64,000 nt of DNA, from assembly GCA_965194515.1 (NCBI GenBank), contig OZ239146.1, positions 868,001 to 932,000 on the forward strand, read 5' to 3'. Positions 26,183 to 35,248 of the stretch are shown here, one piece after another. The translations under genes and the position numbers were made by a program. Origin of the DNA: Acidimicrobilacustris europaeus (GTDB lineage Bacteria > Actinomycetota > Acidimicrobiia > Acidimicrobiales > Acidimicrobilacustridaceae). Each line of letters begins with the position of its first letter. Position 1 is the first letter of the stretch. Below the pieces are notes generated by a model. It was not told the origin of the DNA, did not search any database, and saw only the letters and a program-made list of their open reading frames with translations.

Positions 26183-26926
26183 ATGAGTTTCACGCCAACA
26201 CCAGATCAACTGCTTCCAGAATTGACGCTTCGCCAAGAGTTCGTGGTGTTGGCGCGAGCGCTGTGGCGAGAGGGCTACGCCGACCATCTGGCCGGCCACA
26301 TCACGGTGAATCTTGGAGATGGCACCTTGCTCTGCAACCCATGGTTCATCACGTGGGACGAACTCCGTCCCTCGCAACTCATCAGAATCGACCTCGACGG
26401 AAAGGTTGTTGAGGGGGAGTGGCCTGCTCCTTTGGGTATCCCGTTGCATCTCGAACTTCACAAGATCCGAGAAGATGTCGGCGTGGCAATGCACAGTCAT
26501 CCGCTGTACGGAACGGTATGGGCCGACATGGGTGAGGTTCCTCCCGTCTACGACCAGAGTTCTGGTCTCGGAGGCGGTGGTGACCTCATCGTCATCGACG
26601 AATACGGCGGTGGCGTCGACAACGCAGGTGCTGCCCGTGACGCAGTGGTTGCAATGGGGGATGCAAACCTTGCCCTACTCGCCGGTCACGGCGTGTTTGT
26701 CCTCGGATCCACGATCCGCGCAGTTCACCAGCGTGCAGTCGCGCTCGAACAGCGCTGTCAACGGGCGTGGCATATCCGCGCTGCTGGCGGCCGATCGGAA
26801 TCAGCGGTTCCGGAATGGTGGCTCGAACGCGGTCGTCAGAGCGACGGAAATGGCTTCATCGGGTTTTGGGAAGCGATGGCGCGGCTTGAACTTCGCGCTG
26901 ACCCATCGATTCTCGACGAGCGTTGA
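26183..26926 (+). CDS. Class II aldolase/adducin family protein
   Basis: A 247-aa zinc-dependent aldolase-fold protein. Metal and active-site motifs are GHITVN near the N-terminus (the phosphate-loop region of L-fuculose-phosphate aldolases), HSHPLYGT (two metal His) and LLAGHGVFV (third metal His). It would cleave or form a C-C bond of a hydroxy-ketone, or act as a decarboxylase. The ATG follows GGGGGA (26172-26177) by five bases. The Mo oxidoreductase gene starts 9 bp after its stop, so the two probably act in one pathway. Confidence 0.83.
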   Translation: MSFTPTPDQLLPELTLRQEFVVLARALWREGYADHLAGHITVNLGDGTLLCNPWFITWDELRPSQLIRIDLDGKVVEGEWPAPLGIPLHLELHKIREDVGVAMHSHPLYGTVWADMGEVPPVYDQSSGLGGGGDLIVIDEYGGGVDNAGAARDAVVAMGDANLALLAGHGVFVLGSTIRAVHQRAVALEQRCQRAWHIRAAGGRSESAVPEWWLERGRQSDGNGFIGFWEAMARLELRADPSILDER

Positions 26927-26935
26927 ACAGCCCCA

Positions 26936-28930
26936 GTGTCTGAACATCTTTCTTTCTGCAGAATTTGCGCCGCAGCCTGCGGCATCGTGGTCACCGTTGA
27001 CGAGAGTCAGATCGTTAAAGTGCGCGGCGATGCAGATCACCCGGTGTCTCGCGGCTACACCTGCGAAAAGGGGAGAGCACTTCCGCAATGGCATCACTCC
27101 CCACATCGACTTGATCATCCGCGCCTTCGCGGCAGAACGGTTGGTTGGGACGAAGTGCTTGATGATCTCGCGACCACCATCGATGAGGCCAAAAGTGTCG
27201 ATGGAGCAGACTCGATAGGTCTTTATCTCGCGACGGGACTTGCCTATGACTCCGCCGGTCAAGTTTCTTGCGGAATGTGGATGGGGTCGGTGAGAAGTTC
27301 ATCGTTTTACACGGCGGCCACTGTCGACAATGCACCTGTGCTCGTTGCTGCCGAGGCAGTCGCTGGTCATCCGATGTTGAATCCTGTGTGGGAACCGGAA
27401 CATTCGCGGTTGCTGGTTCTGCTGGCAACGAACCCTGTTGTGTCGCATGGTTACGGAACCACGTTGGCCGATCCCGTGCGTCGACTTCGCGAGAATCAGG
27501 CCCTTGGCGGGCAGGTTTGGACAATCGATCCTCGAAGAACCGAATCGGCAGCGCTCTCCGACAATCATCTCCAAGTCCGACCGGGCTCCGACGTCATTTT
27601 GCTTGCCGCCCTTGTGCGCGAACTTTTCGCCGACGAGCGGTGTCGCGATTCTCTTGCCGCGACGTGTCATGAAATTGACATCGATCGACTCGCTCAGGCA
27701 GTACTTCCGTTTTCACTTGATGCCGCTGAAATTGCCACAGGATGCAGTCGCCAGTTGATCGACGAACTCGTTGCGCAACTCCGTTCGAACTTTGGTCGCC
27801 TTGCAATGTTTTGCGGTACCGGAACGACCATGGCAACCGACGGCATTCTCGTTGAGTGGTTGCGTTGGGTGCTTCTGGCCATGACAAATTCGCTGGACGT
27901 GATCGGTGGGATGCGTTTCAACGAAGGAGTTGTGAACCGGTTGTCCCCGGTTCGTCCGGGCGCTGTCACCCTCGACGGCCCTTTTTCGCGCCCTGAGTTG
28001 GTGCGGATTGCCGGACAACTTCCGGTTGCTGCGATGGTCGATGAAATCGAAGCGGGAAGACTCAAGGTCCTGGTCGTGACCGGTGGCAACCCGCTTTCCG
28101 CATTCCCTGAACCGGACCGCTTTCGTCAGGCCGCCGCGTTGCTCGATGCGCTTGTTGTCATCGATGTGGCCGATACAGAACTGTGCGACCTTGCGACGCA
28201 TGTGCTCCCGGCAGCCGGGCAACTCGAGCGAGCTGATCTCACCTTGGCCGAACAGGTGGCATTTCGTTCTGGAATGCAGTTCACGGCACCAGTTGTTGAG
28301 CCCGACGCGGACCGGCGCCCCGTATGGTGGATTCTTGGGTCGCTTGCGGCAAGGTCTGAGCGGCCGATGTTCGGCGGCGCTCCTCTCGATGCCCTTTCCG
28401 ACGAGGGCATTCTGGCTGGGCTGCTTGGACACGGCCCACTCGATGCATCCGATGTGATCAGCGCTGGTTCCCGCGGTGTTGATCTGCCGCCGACCTACGG
28501 CTGGGTACGGGAGCGAATGCTTGTCGACAGTCGCTGGCGAATCGCACCTGAGGCCTTTGTCGAGCGTCTGGCGCTACACAAGGGTCCTGAGGTTGGTCTC
28601 CTGCTCGTACCTCGCCGGGAATCGGCATGGAGCAACTCTGTCCGATTCGCGGGTTCGGGCGACGAACCAGTGGTTGTCCTTCATCCCGACGATGCATCGG
28701 ACCGGGGGATTGTCAACGGCGACTGGGTGGCACTGACGACTGATCACGGCTCGCTGGTGGCGACTGCAGGGATCGATGAAACCCTCCGCCCTGGGGTTGT
28801 TTCGGTAACCCATGGACACCCGGGCTCGCTCACGGGAACCCTGACCAGTTCTCGCGTCGATGTCGACCCACTGACGGCAATGCCTCGAGCCTCAGGCGTG
28901 CCGGTTCGTGTCGACAAACTCGGGATGTAG
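26936..28930 (+). CDS. Molybdopterin (bis-MGD) oxidoreductase, DMSO-reductase family
   Basis: A 664-aa paralogue of the enzyme at 14439-16466: [4Fe-4S] cysteines Cys8, Cys11, Cys15 and Cys43, LLATNPVVSHGYG, TIDPRRTESA, the PGSDV loop, VVTGGNPLSAFPEPDRF and a C-terminal domain with VVLHPDDASDRGIVNGDWV. The Mo-ligand position reads TVDNAPV, again with Asp (131). The start is GTG at 26936, 9 bp after the aldolase gene. No electron-transfer subunit is adjacent. The substrate is unknown; pairing with an aldolase suggests oxidation of an aldehyde or activated C-H compound, but that is speculation. Confidence 0.85.
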   Translation: MSEHLSFCRICAAACGIVVTVDESQIVKVRGDADHPVSRGYTCEKGRALPQWHHSPHRLDHPRLRGRTVGWDEVLDDLATTIDEAKSVDGADSIGLYLATGLAYDSAGQVSCGMWMGSVRSSSFYTAATVDNAPVLVAAEAVAGHPMLNPVWEPEHSRLLVLLATNPVVSHGYGTTLADPVRRLRENQALGGQVWTIDPRRTESAALSDNHLQVRPGSDVILLAALVRELFADERCRDSLAATCHEIDIDRLAQAVLPFSLDAAEIATGCSRQLIDELVAQLRSNFGRLAMFCGTGTTMATDGILVEWLRWVLLAMTNSLDVIGGMRFNEGVVNRLSPVRPGAVTLDGPFSRPELVRIAGQLPVAAMVDEIEAGRLKVLVVTGGNPLSAFPEPDRFRQAAALLDALVVIDVADTELCDLATHVLPAAGQLERADLTLAEQVAFRSGMQFTAPVVEPDADRRPVWWILGSLAARSERPMFGGAPLDALSDEGILAGLLGHGPLDASDVISAGSRGVDLPPTYGWVRERMLVDSRWRIAPEAFVERLALHKGPEVGLLLVPRRESAWSNSVRFAGSGDEPVVVLHPDDASDRGIVNGDWVALTTDHGSLVATAGIDETLRPGVVSVTHGHPGSLTGTLTSSRVDVDPLTAMPRASGVPVRVDKLGM

Positions 28931-28978
28931 CTGTGCGATTCGGCTACAACTGAGAGCAGACAATCCGCAGGAGGGGAC

Positions 28979-29515
28979 ATGGTTATCGATCAACGAGTCA
29001 CGTGGGAAAAGGTAGAAGAGCGTCTCAAGGTCGAATCCGACCCGGTTTTGCGTCGCAATCTCGAATTGCTGTTGCAACATCAACAGGCCGAAGCATCCCT
29101 CGACATGGAAAAGCTCATGGCGACAGTTTCAGCGCATGCGCACTACCACATGCATTCGATCCCAAACGGCGGTGGAGATCTCATTGGAAAGTCAACAGTG
29201 CAAAAGTTCTATGAGGATTTCGCTGCTTCGGGTGCTGAGAAATTGCAGCTGGATACCGAATGGCTGGTAGTCGACCGGCATTGCATCGTGACCGAGGGAA
29301 CAATGCGTATGGCGTATCCGGGTGTAACTCTCGCCGCACGCGGGGTACCTGTCGACGATGTCGATGCGCACTATCTCTACGAAGCGCGAATGTGTGTGTT
29401 GTGGCCTATCGGAGACGACGGGTTGTTCACCGGCGAAGATACCTACACCTCGAGTGATGGCTTTCTCGACATCGAAAATCGAAAGCTCTCACCGACAGAC
29501 GTTGTAGCGATCTGA
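28979..29515 (+). CDS. NTF2-like protein
   Basis: A 178-aa protein with the NTF2-like pattern: a long N-terminal helical part (KVESDPVLRRNLELLLQHQQAEASLDMEKLMATVSAHAHYHMHS), GGGDLIGKSTVQKFYEDFAASG, DTEWLVVDRHCIVTEGTMRMAYPG and a C-terminal strand EDTYTSSDGF. A His-rich patch (HAHYHMHS) could line the cavity. It lies 48 bp after the Mo oxidoreductase and 5 bp before the DNA glycosylase gene. A strong Shine-Dalgarno (GGAGGGG) precedes the ATG. Function unknown. Confidence 0.65.
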   Translation: MVIDQRVTWEKVEERLKVESDPVLRRNLELLLQHQQAEASLDMEKLMATVSAHAHYHMHSIPNGGGDLIGKSTVQKFYEDFAASGAEKLQLDTEWLVVDRHCIVTEGTMRMAYPGVTLAARGVPVDDVDAHYLYEARMCVLWPIGDDGLFTGEDTYTSSDGFLDIENRKLSPTDVVAI

Positions 29516-29520
29516 ACGCT

Positions 29521-30123
29521 GTGACGCAGCGGCACGAGTTCATAGAAGGTCGCCGACCGACGAAGCAGGAGTTGGCGTCATTCCACGGGCACACGGTTGA
29601 TGATGTTCTTCCCAAGAAGATCAGTCTTCTGTTCGTTGGCATCAACCCGGGACTGTGGACCGCAGCGGTGAATGCCCATTTTGCTCGTCCCGGCAATAGG
29701 TTTTGGCCGGCGTTGTATCGCTCAGGCATCACCACTACTGATGTTGATGCATCGTGTGGACTGCCACCCGATGTTCGTACTGAATTCGAGCGCAAGGGAA
29801 TCGGAATCTCAAACATCTGCCCGATAGCCACCGCCAGGGCCGACGAATTGTCGAAACAACAACTTCTCGATGGCGGCAACTTGCTTCGCGAACTCGTCCG
29901 CATGAGGAAGCCAAAAGTTGTCGCCATTCTCGGCGTTACGGCCTATAGGCAAGCGTTCGGGAACGCGAAGGTTGTGATTGGCCACGCCGAAGAGATGTTC
30001 GAAGGCTCCGAGCTTTGGATTCTTCCGAATCCCAGCGGACTCAATGCTCACGAGACAGTGGATTCACTTGCGGACTGGTACGGACAGGCAGCAAGTGCCG
30101 CCGGTGTAACGCTCAGTCGTTAA
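29521..30123 (+). CDS. mug: Mismatch-specific uracil/thymine DNA glycosylase (Mug/TDG family)
   Basis: A 200-aa base-excision repair enzyme of the family-2 uracil-DNA glycosylases. The two signature motifs are intact: GINPG (40-44), containing the Asn that positions the attacking water, and the intercalation loop NPSGLNAH near residue 165. ARPGNRFWPAL matches the conserved following segment. It removes U or T from G:U/G:T mispairs. The start is GTG at 29521. Its place behind a catabolic operon (5 bp after the NTF2-like gene) is probably incidental. Confidence 0.9.
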   Translation: MTQRHEFIEGRRPTKQELASFHGHTVDDVLPKKISLLFVGINPGLWTAAVNAHFARPGNRFWPALYRSGITTTDVDASCGLPPDVRTEFERKGIGISNICPIATARADELSKQQLLDGGNLLRELVRMRKPKVVAILGVTAYRQAFGNAKVVIGHAEEMFEGSELWILPNPSGLNAHETVDSLADWYGQAASAAGVTLSR

Positions 30124-30125
30124 CG
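30118..30125. repeat. CGTTAACG palindrome at a convergent junction
   Basis: The octamer overlaps the stop codon of the glycosylase gene, 2 bp from the convergent NTF2-like stop; the full palindrome is TCGTTAACGA (30117-30126). Confidence 0.4.
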
Positions 30126-30126
30126 A

Positions 30127-30558
30127 TTAACCCTGCCCCGGGAGGCGGCCACCAGCGGCTATCCACTGCCCAAAGACGCGTTCACCTTCAGTGGGGTTGT
30201 ACACGTCCTCTTGGTAGGAGAACTGACCGTCTCCGGCATACTCAAGGATCGTGATGCAGCTAAAGCGGAATGGTTCGCCACCGGTCGGGTGGGGGAGCAC
30301 CTGCCACGGGTAGTACACAACACGGTTGCCATCGATGACGACCCACTCAATGGGAAATTCCATGGTCGATGGCGCCTGTGCCATCACATCAACGATTGCC
30401 TTGCGAATTTCCTCGCGGCCCCGGAAGGTTCCGAGGTGATGCTCGACCCATAGTCCATCGACAGTGTGAAGGTCTGCCCACGCATTCCAGTCGCCACTGT
30501 CGCCAACTGCAACAAAGTTGTCGTAGGCAGCGCGTACTTCATCGGGATGAAAAGTCAT
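30127..30558 (-). CDS. NTF2/SnoaL-like protein
   Basis: A 143-aa single NTF2-like domain closely similar to each half of the tandem protein at 2819-3745. The opening HPDEVRAAYDNF, GDWNAWADLHT, the EHHLGTFRGREEI helix, PSTMEFPIEWVVIDGNRVVYYPWQVLP, AGDGQFSYQEDVYNP and final WIAAGG all have counterparts there. It starts 12 bp after the P450 gene with an AAGAGG Shine-Dalgarno, so it is co-transcribed with that P450. An isomerase, dehydratase or epoxide-opening step on the P450 product is plausible but unproven. Confidence 0.78.
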   Translation of the reverse strand: MTFHPDEVRAAYDNFVAVGDSGDWNAWADLHTVDGLWVEHHLGTFRGREEIRKAIVDVMAQAPSTMEFPIEWVVIDGNRVVYYPWQVLPHPTGGEPFRFSCITILEYAGDGQFSYQEDVYNPTEGERVFGQWIAAGGRLPGQG

Positions 30559-30570
30559 GTGAAACGCCTC

Positions 30571-31764
30571 TTAGTTCGAAGGAGTGAATTGGACGGGCAT
30601 TGATTCTGGGCCGCTGATGAAGTTCGAAGCTCGGAACTCAAGCGGTTCTGCAGAAGCGAGTTGAATATCGGGGAGCCGACGCAGCAGTTCTTCGAACATG
30701 ACCTTCAACTCAAGCCGTGCAAGTGATGCGCCCAGGCAGAAATGGGGCCCAAAGCCAAACGCGAGGTGAGGGTTGGGACTGCGTCGCACATCGAGCTGGT
30801 CGGGGTTCTCGAAAACACGGGAATCGCGGTTTGCTGATGGATAGAACAGCATCACTTGGTCACCCTCTCGGAGGTGCTCGCCGTGAATATCGACTGGCGC
30901 AGTCACTGTTCGAGACATGTTCTTGATCGGAGATACCCAGCGCAAGAGTTCCTCGACGCCTGTCTCGATGAGGCCCGGCTGCTGAGCGAGCAGAGCTCGC
31001 TGGTCGGGGAACTCAAGCAATGCGAGCATTCCGCATGTGATGACATGACGGCTGGTTTCGTCCCCGCCGATGAGAATGAGCAAGGTCTCGCTCACAATCG
31101 ATTCATCGTCAAGCTTGTGTCCATCGATCTCGGCGTTCACCAACGTGCTGATGAGATCATCTTGAGGAGGACGAGAACGCCGATCGGCGATCACTCGTAA
31201 CTGATACTCGCGGAATTCGATACCTGCATTTAGGGCTGCGAGTTGCACCTCGGGTGTAGGCGTGCCGGTTGTTCCGCGAATCATGTCGTCAGACCATCGC
31301 AAGAGGTCGTCATAGGCGTCGGGTTCAAAGCCCAACATGTCGGCGATAAGCAGGAGAGGCAAAGGGGCGGCGATGTCCCATACGAAATCGCATTCACCCT
31401 TGGCGGAAACATCGTCGATGAGTTTCGAGCAGATCTTTCGGATTGTTTCTTCGTGCCCCTGCACCTTCTTCGGTGTGAAGCCCCTGTTCACCAGAGAACG
31501 ACGACGCTGGTGCTCTGGGTTATCCATGGAGATCATCATTGGCAGCGCTTCGCCGTGGGGTCGTGGTGATCGCATCGACGAGAAGGTCTTCGCGTCTTTC
31601 TCGATTGCGAGGACGTCCTCGTACCGAGTGATGCCCCAAACTTGGTTCGGTTCATCCCAGTAGACCGGCGCGTTGTCGCGCATCCACGCCCATTGTTCAT
31701 AGGGCTGGCGTGCGTACCACTCGCCATCAAGAAGGTCGATGTCGCTTCGTGTCTCGTGTGCCAT
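30571..31764 (-). CDS. Cytochrome P450
   Basis: A 397-aa P450 with the I-helix LILIGGDETSR, K-helix EELLRW (ExxR) and heme-binding Cys343 in FGFGPHFCLG. HQRRRSLVNRGFTP marks the C-helix. The N-terminal DLLDGEWYARQPYEQWAWMRDNAPVYWDEPNQVWGITRYED parallels that of the P450 at 22327, indicating duplication within the region. GGGGGA lies exactly three bases before ATG 31764. It heads an operon with the NTF2-like gene 12 bp downstream. No ferredoxin gene is linked. Confidence 0.92.
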   Translation of the reverse strand: MAHETRSDIDLLDGEWYARQPYEQWAWMRDNAPVYWDEPNQVWGITRYEDVLAIEKDAKTFSSMRSPRPHGEALPMMISMDNPEHQRRRSLVNRGFTPKKVQGHEETIRKICSKLIDDVSAKGECDFVWDIAAPLPLLLIADMLGFEPDAYDDLLRWSDDMIRGTTGTPTPEVQLAALNAGIEFREYQLRVIADRRSRPPQDDLISTLVNAEIDGHKLDDESIVSETLLILIGGDETSRHVITCGMLALLEFPDQRALLAQQPGLIETGVEELLRWVSPIKNMSRTVTAPVDIHGEHLREGDQVMLFYPSANRDSRVFENPDQLDVRRSPNPHLAFGFGPHFCLGASLARLELKVMFEELLRRLPDIQLASAEPLEFRASNFISGPESMPVQFTPSN

Positions 31765-31815
31765 TGATCCCCCCGGAACAACTGCGATTGATTCTGCGCC
31801 GCTGACGCTATCGGG

Positions 31816-32856
31816 TCACGCAGGGGCGGTGTTGGCTTCGATCGGTTCTTCGACACGACCATCGGGATGCACCGCAAACCTCTTGCGGTCTGCGGCATGT
31901 ACGGGGCCGTCGACCGGCCATGGCCATCCGCCAAATCCTGTGCGTTGGTAATCGATGAACGTCTGGCGCAGGCCCGCTTCGTCATTCATCACGAATGGAC
32001 CCTGCTGCACAACGGGCTCACCAATTGGGCGACCCTGGAGCACGAGGCAATCAGCGCCGCCCGCGGAGTGAAGCGGTGTGGATTCGGTAGAGCGAAGCAC
32101 CGAACCGGTGTCGCATCCCAAATGCGTATCGCCGATCTGCACGCCGTCGCCATCGAAGACATAGAGCGATCGAATGGTTTCAGCCGATCGTGTGGGAGGG
32201 AGGTCTAGTGACGTTCCCGGATCAAGATGGAGGTGCCAAACGGCGACGTCGGCGGAAGCCTTTGAGGCCCAGGAATCCGAGGGAGGAGTGAGAGGACCGG
32301 TTTCGCCGAAGGCGCCGGCGATAACAACAACTTCAACCAGGCGACCATCGGTATCGATGCGACGAATTTTCGGAATGTGTTCGGTCCAGAGCATCGTGAA
32401 CGACGGATCGCACATTTTGTCGGCAGCGGGAAGGTTCAACCAGATCTGAAAAAGTTCAAGTGGATTTGGTTGCGATTGATTTCGCAGCGGCATCATCTCG
32501 GAGTGCACGATGCCTGAACCTGCGGTGAGCCACTGCACATCACCTTCACCGAATCGAGCGATGGCCCCAAGAGAGTCTGAGTGATCGCAGGTTCCTTCTC
32601 GCACATACGTGATGGTCTCGAAACCGCGGTGAGGATGCTGTGGAAAACCGGGGACGACCGACCCGTGGTACATACGCCATCCGTCGATGCCCTCAAAGTC
32701 CGATCCGATGTTCCGGCCCTCAAGCGAAGCGTCAGGACCTAGTTGCGAGTTCCCCGCCGGATAGTTGTCGTCGTGATGCGCGCAGAAGAGGAACGGATCG
32801 ATTGTGGGCCAGTGCAGGCCAAGGGGAACCGTTTGGAGAATGACGTTGTCCGACAT
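31816..32856 (-). CDS. Pirin family protein (bicupin)
   Basis: A 346-aa bicupin. The N-terminal cupin has the pirin metal motif HPHRGFETITYVREG with a following DHSDSLG and GSGIVHSEMM (His and Glu ligands). The C-terminal cupin (HLHLDPGTSLDLPP ... VLQGRPIGEPVVQQGPFVMN) is less conserved and ends with the typical pirin tail GPFVMN. Bacterial pirins can act as quercetinase-like dioxygenases or regulators. About 50 residues at the C-terminus (FGGWPWPVDGPVH ...) extend beyond the cupin. A TACGCT box six bases before ATG suggests a leaderless mRNA. Confidence 0.87.
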   Translation of the reverse strand: MSDNVILQTVPLGLHWPTIDPFLFCAHHDDNYPAGNSQLGPDASLEGRNIGSDFEGIDGWRMYHGSVVPGFPQHPHRGFETITYVREGTCDHSDSLGAIARFGEGDVQWLTAGSGIVHSEMMPLRNQSQPNPLELFQIWLNLPAADKMCDPSFTMLWTEHIPKIRRIDTDGRLVEVVVIAGAFGETGPLTPPSDSWASKASADVAVWHLHLDPGTSLDLPPTRSAETIRSLYVFDGDGVQIGDTHLGCDTGSVLRSTESTPLHSAGGADCLVLQGRPIGEPVVQQGPFVMNDEAGLRQTFIDYQRTGFGGWPWPVDGPVHAADRKRFAVHPDGRVEEPIEANTAPA

Positions 32857-32862
32857 GGTTCA

Positions 32863-32868
32863 AGCGTA
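32863..32868 (-). promoter_or_regulatory. Putative -10 box of a leaderless promoter (TACGCT)
   Basis: On the minus strand TACGCT is followed by TGAACC and ATG 32856. Confidence 0.45.
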
Positions 32869-32889
32869 GAGGCCTGAATACTCAGTTCA

Positions 32890-34593
32890 TCAGCGTTCGA
32901 AACGCTGAAAACGCTCTCGACGCGGGACAACCTTGCGGCCCTTGATGGTCGTCTTCTTCATTGCCCGAATGATGTCGTCCGCTGACTTCTCTGGAACTTC
33001 AACCAGCGAGAACTTGTCAGCGATTTCGATGGAACCAATTTGCTTGCCTGCGAGACCAGTTTCGCCGGTGATGGCACCGACGAGGTCTCCGGGGCGCACC
33101 TGTGCCGAGCGTCCGATGGGGAAGTACAAGCGGGTTGAGTCGACACCGATTGAACGGTCCTTGTTCTTTTTGCCCTTCTTGTCGCGATCACCACGGTCAC
33201 CGCGGTCGTCGCGATCGTTCTTGCGATCCTTGGCGCGGCGCACCTCAACCTCGGGAATCTCAACCTCGTCTTCGGCTCCAGTTGTCGCTTCGTGGGTGAG
33301 TTTCACGGCAGCGAGTGCAACTTCGAACAAGTCGAACTCGTCAGTCAGCGATTCGACGATCGTGCGATAACGGTCGAGATCGTCGTCAAGCAGTGCTTCG
33401 CGCAGTGTTCCGAGCGTGAGTTCCATGCGTCGATTCCGAAGATCGGAAATCGTTGGAACTTTCTCAATAGCGATCTTGTCGCCCGTCACGCGCTGAATAT
33501 TTTCGAGCAGGCGATGCTCGCGTGGTTCGGCGAGTGTGATGGCTACGCCTTCGCGACCTGCTCTACCAACGCGCCCGATGCGGTGGACGTAGGACTCAGG
33601 AGCGGAAGGAACGTCGTAGTTGACGACATGGGTAAGCAGATCGATGTCGAGGCCTCGAGCCGCAACGTCGGTGGCTATGAGGAGATCAGCATTGCCGCTG
33701 CGGACGCGAGCCATGACTCGATCTCGTCCTTCTTGATTCATGCCGCCATGAAGTGCTTCAGCGCGGTAACCGCGGCCATTCAGTGTTTCTGTGAGTTGGT
33801 CAACTTCCACGCGAGTGCGACAGAAAACGATTGCTGCTGCAGGAGCCTCGACATCGAGAATACGACCAAGTGCAGCGGGCTTATGTGATCGCGGCACCAT
33901 GAATGCGAGTTGGCGCACCTTCGGTGCATCGCCCTTTGCAACGACAGGCGCTTCGATTCGAATAGTGGTTGGGTTGGAAAGATGACGTCGCGCCAGTGAT
34001 TCGATTCGCTTTGGCATGGTTGCCGAGAACAGAACGGTCTGACGCTCAGTGGGTAGCGCACCAAGGATGGCATCGAGATCTTCAGCGAATCCCATGTCGA
34101 GCATCTCGTCGGCCTCGTCGAGCACAACCATTGCGATGTTCTTGAGGGGAATGGTTCCCCGTTTGATGTGGTCGACAGCGCGACCAGGAGTTGCGACAAC
34201 GACATCGACGCCGCGGCTCAGGGCCTGAAGCTGCCGGCCGATCGGCTGACCGCCGTAGATGGGCAGAACCCGAGCACCTAAAGCACGCCCGTATTTATGG
34301 ACAGCTTCAGAAACCTGCATTGCGAGTTCGCGGGTGGGGACGAGGATCAATCCGGTGGGGTTCTTGGAACGGTTCTCGGCATCGAGATGCTGGAGCATCG
34401 GCAGGGCGAACGCTGCGGTCTTACCCGTTCCTGTTGCTGCCTGACCCAGGAGATCTTGGCCGGCGATCAACGGCGGAATGGATTCACGCTGAATCGGGGT
34501 CGGCTCTTCATAGCCAAGGCTGGACAATGCTTCGACCAATTCAGGTCGAAGTGCCAGATCGGCGAAGGTCGTGTTCTCGGTCAAATCGTCCAT
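32890..34593 (-). CDS. deaD: DEAD-box RNA helicase (CsdA/DeaD-like)
   Basis: A 567-aa ATP-dependent RNA helicase: Q-motif (TPIQ), motif I ATGTGKT (53-59), PTRELAMQV, TPGR, VLDEADEML (motif II), FSATMP (motif III) and HRIGRVGRAG (motif VI). A basic low-complexity spacer rich in KDR/DRGD at about residues 455-480 leads to a C-terminal DbpA-type RNA-binding domain (TRLYFPIGRSAQVRPGDLVGAI ...). Such proteins assist ribosome assembly and RNA decay in the cold. ATG 34593 has a GAGGAGAG Shine-Dalgarno; the longer frame to 34740 overlaps the divergent gene and is rejected. Confidence 0.93.
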   Translation of the reverse strand: MDDLTENTTFADLALRPELVEALSSLGYEEPTPIQRESIPPLIAGQDLLGQAATGTGKTAAFALPMLQHLDAENRSKNPTGLILVPTRELAMQVSEAVHKYGRALGARVLPIYGGQPIGRQLQALSRGVDVVVATPGRAVDHIKRGTIPLKNIAMVVLDEADEMLDMGFAEDLDAILGALPTERQTVLFSATMPKRIESLARRHLSNPTTIRIEAPVVAKGDAPKVRQLAFMVPRSHKPAALGRILDVEAPAAAIVFCRTRVEVDQLTETLNGRGYRAEALHGGMNQEGRDRVMARVRSGNADLLIATDVAARGLDIDLLTHVVNYDVPSAPESYVHRIGRVGRAGREGVAITLAEPREHRLLENIQRVTGDKIAIEKVPTISDLRNRRMELTLGTLREALLDDDLDRYRTIVESLTDEFDLFEVALAAVKLTHEATTGAEDEVEIPEVEVRRAKDRKNDRDDRGDRGDRDKKGKKNKDRSIGVDSTRLYFPIGRSAQVRPGDLVGAITGETGLAGKQIGSIEIADKFSLVEVPEKSADDIIRAMKKTTIKGRKVVPRRERFQRFER

Positions 34594-34728
34594 CAGTTGC
34601 TCTCCTCGACCGCTCCGGTCGGCCTCCACGCTCCCACGCCGAGGGCGCAAGAACGAATCGACGCTTGTGGGCCATGGCCTAGGTCCGAGAAACCGCTCTT
34701 CCGAGCAGCCACATGAAATGATCAGAGG

Positions 34729-35154
34729 ATGGAACTGCAACCCTTTGCCACCTTGACCCTTGCCGTCGCTTCAGACGGCCTCTACATGCTCGGAGCCACC
34801 CCGGCGGGCACCCGCATTGTCCAAGAGATCAACGAGGCCCGTATCGAGGGTCCTCGGCTCAACGCCAGCCTCGTGGGCCATGCCGCAGCCGATTGGCTGG
34901 CGATCGATGCGCAGGGTGTGGGCACATTCGATATCCGGATGACGCTGCTCACTGATGACGGCGTTCCGATCTACCTCGCCTACAAGGGAAGAGCGGATTG
35001 GTCGTCCGGCATGGGCAAGTCCCCTGTGTACGTCGGGATGGAATTCGAGGCGGGGGACGAGCGCTACCGGTGGCTCAACACTCTTCACCTTTTCGGGCGC
35101 GGTCAGGTTGGCGAAGGCGGCAAGCTCGTCTACGAGATCTACGAACCGGTCTGA
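34729..35154 (+). CDS. DUF3237 family protein
   Basis: A 141-aa beta-barrel protein of the DUF3237 family. Recognisable features are EGPRLNASLVGHAAADW, VGTFDIRMTLLTDDGVPIYLAYKG and a terminal FEAGDERYRWLNTLHLFGRGQVGEGGKLVYEIYE. The family is frequent in aromatic and terpenoid degraders, with no known reaction. It is the first gene in its direction after the helicase and is followed 94 bp later by the nitronate-monooxygenase-like gene. Confidence 0.72.
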   Translation: MELQPFATLTLAVASDGLYMLGATPAGTRIVQEINEARIEGPRLNASLVGHAAADWLAIDAQGVGTFDIRMTLLTDDGVPIYLAYKGRADWSSGMGKSPVYVGMEFEAGDERYRWLNTLHLFGRGQVGEGGKLVYEIYEPV

Positions 35155-35248
35155 TACTCGGGTCTGCCTTCAGCCGGCTCTCGGCCAGTGGTGCAAGCGA
35201 GGGGATCACAGGTTCGTTTGTCGGCCCGTGCCTGATGGAAGATGAAAC

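Noticed and set aside
34594..34740. Longer start for the DEAD-box helicase
   Set aside because: The extension overlaps the DUF3237 gene and lacks helicase similarity; a strong Shine-Dalgarno supports ATG 34593.
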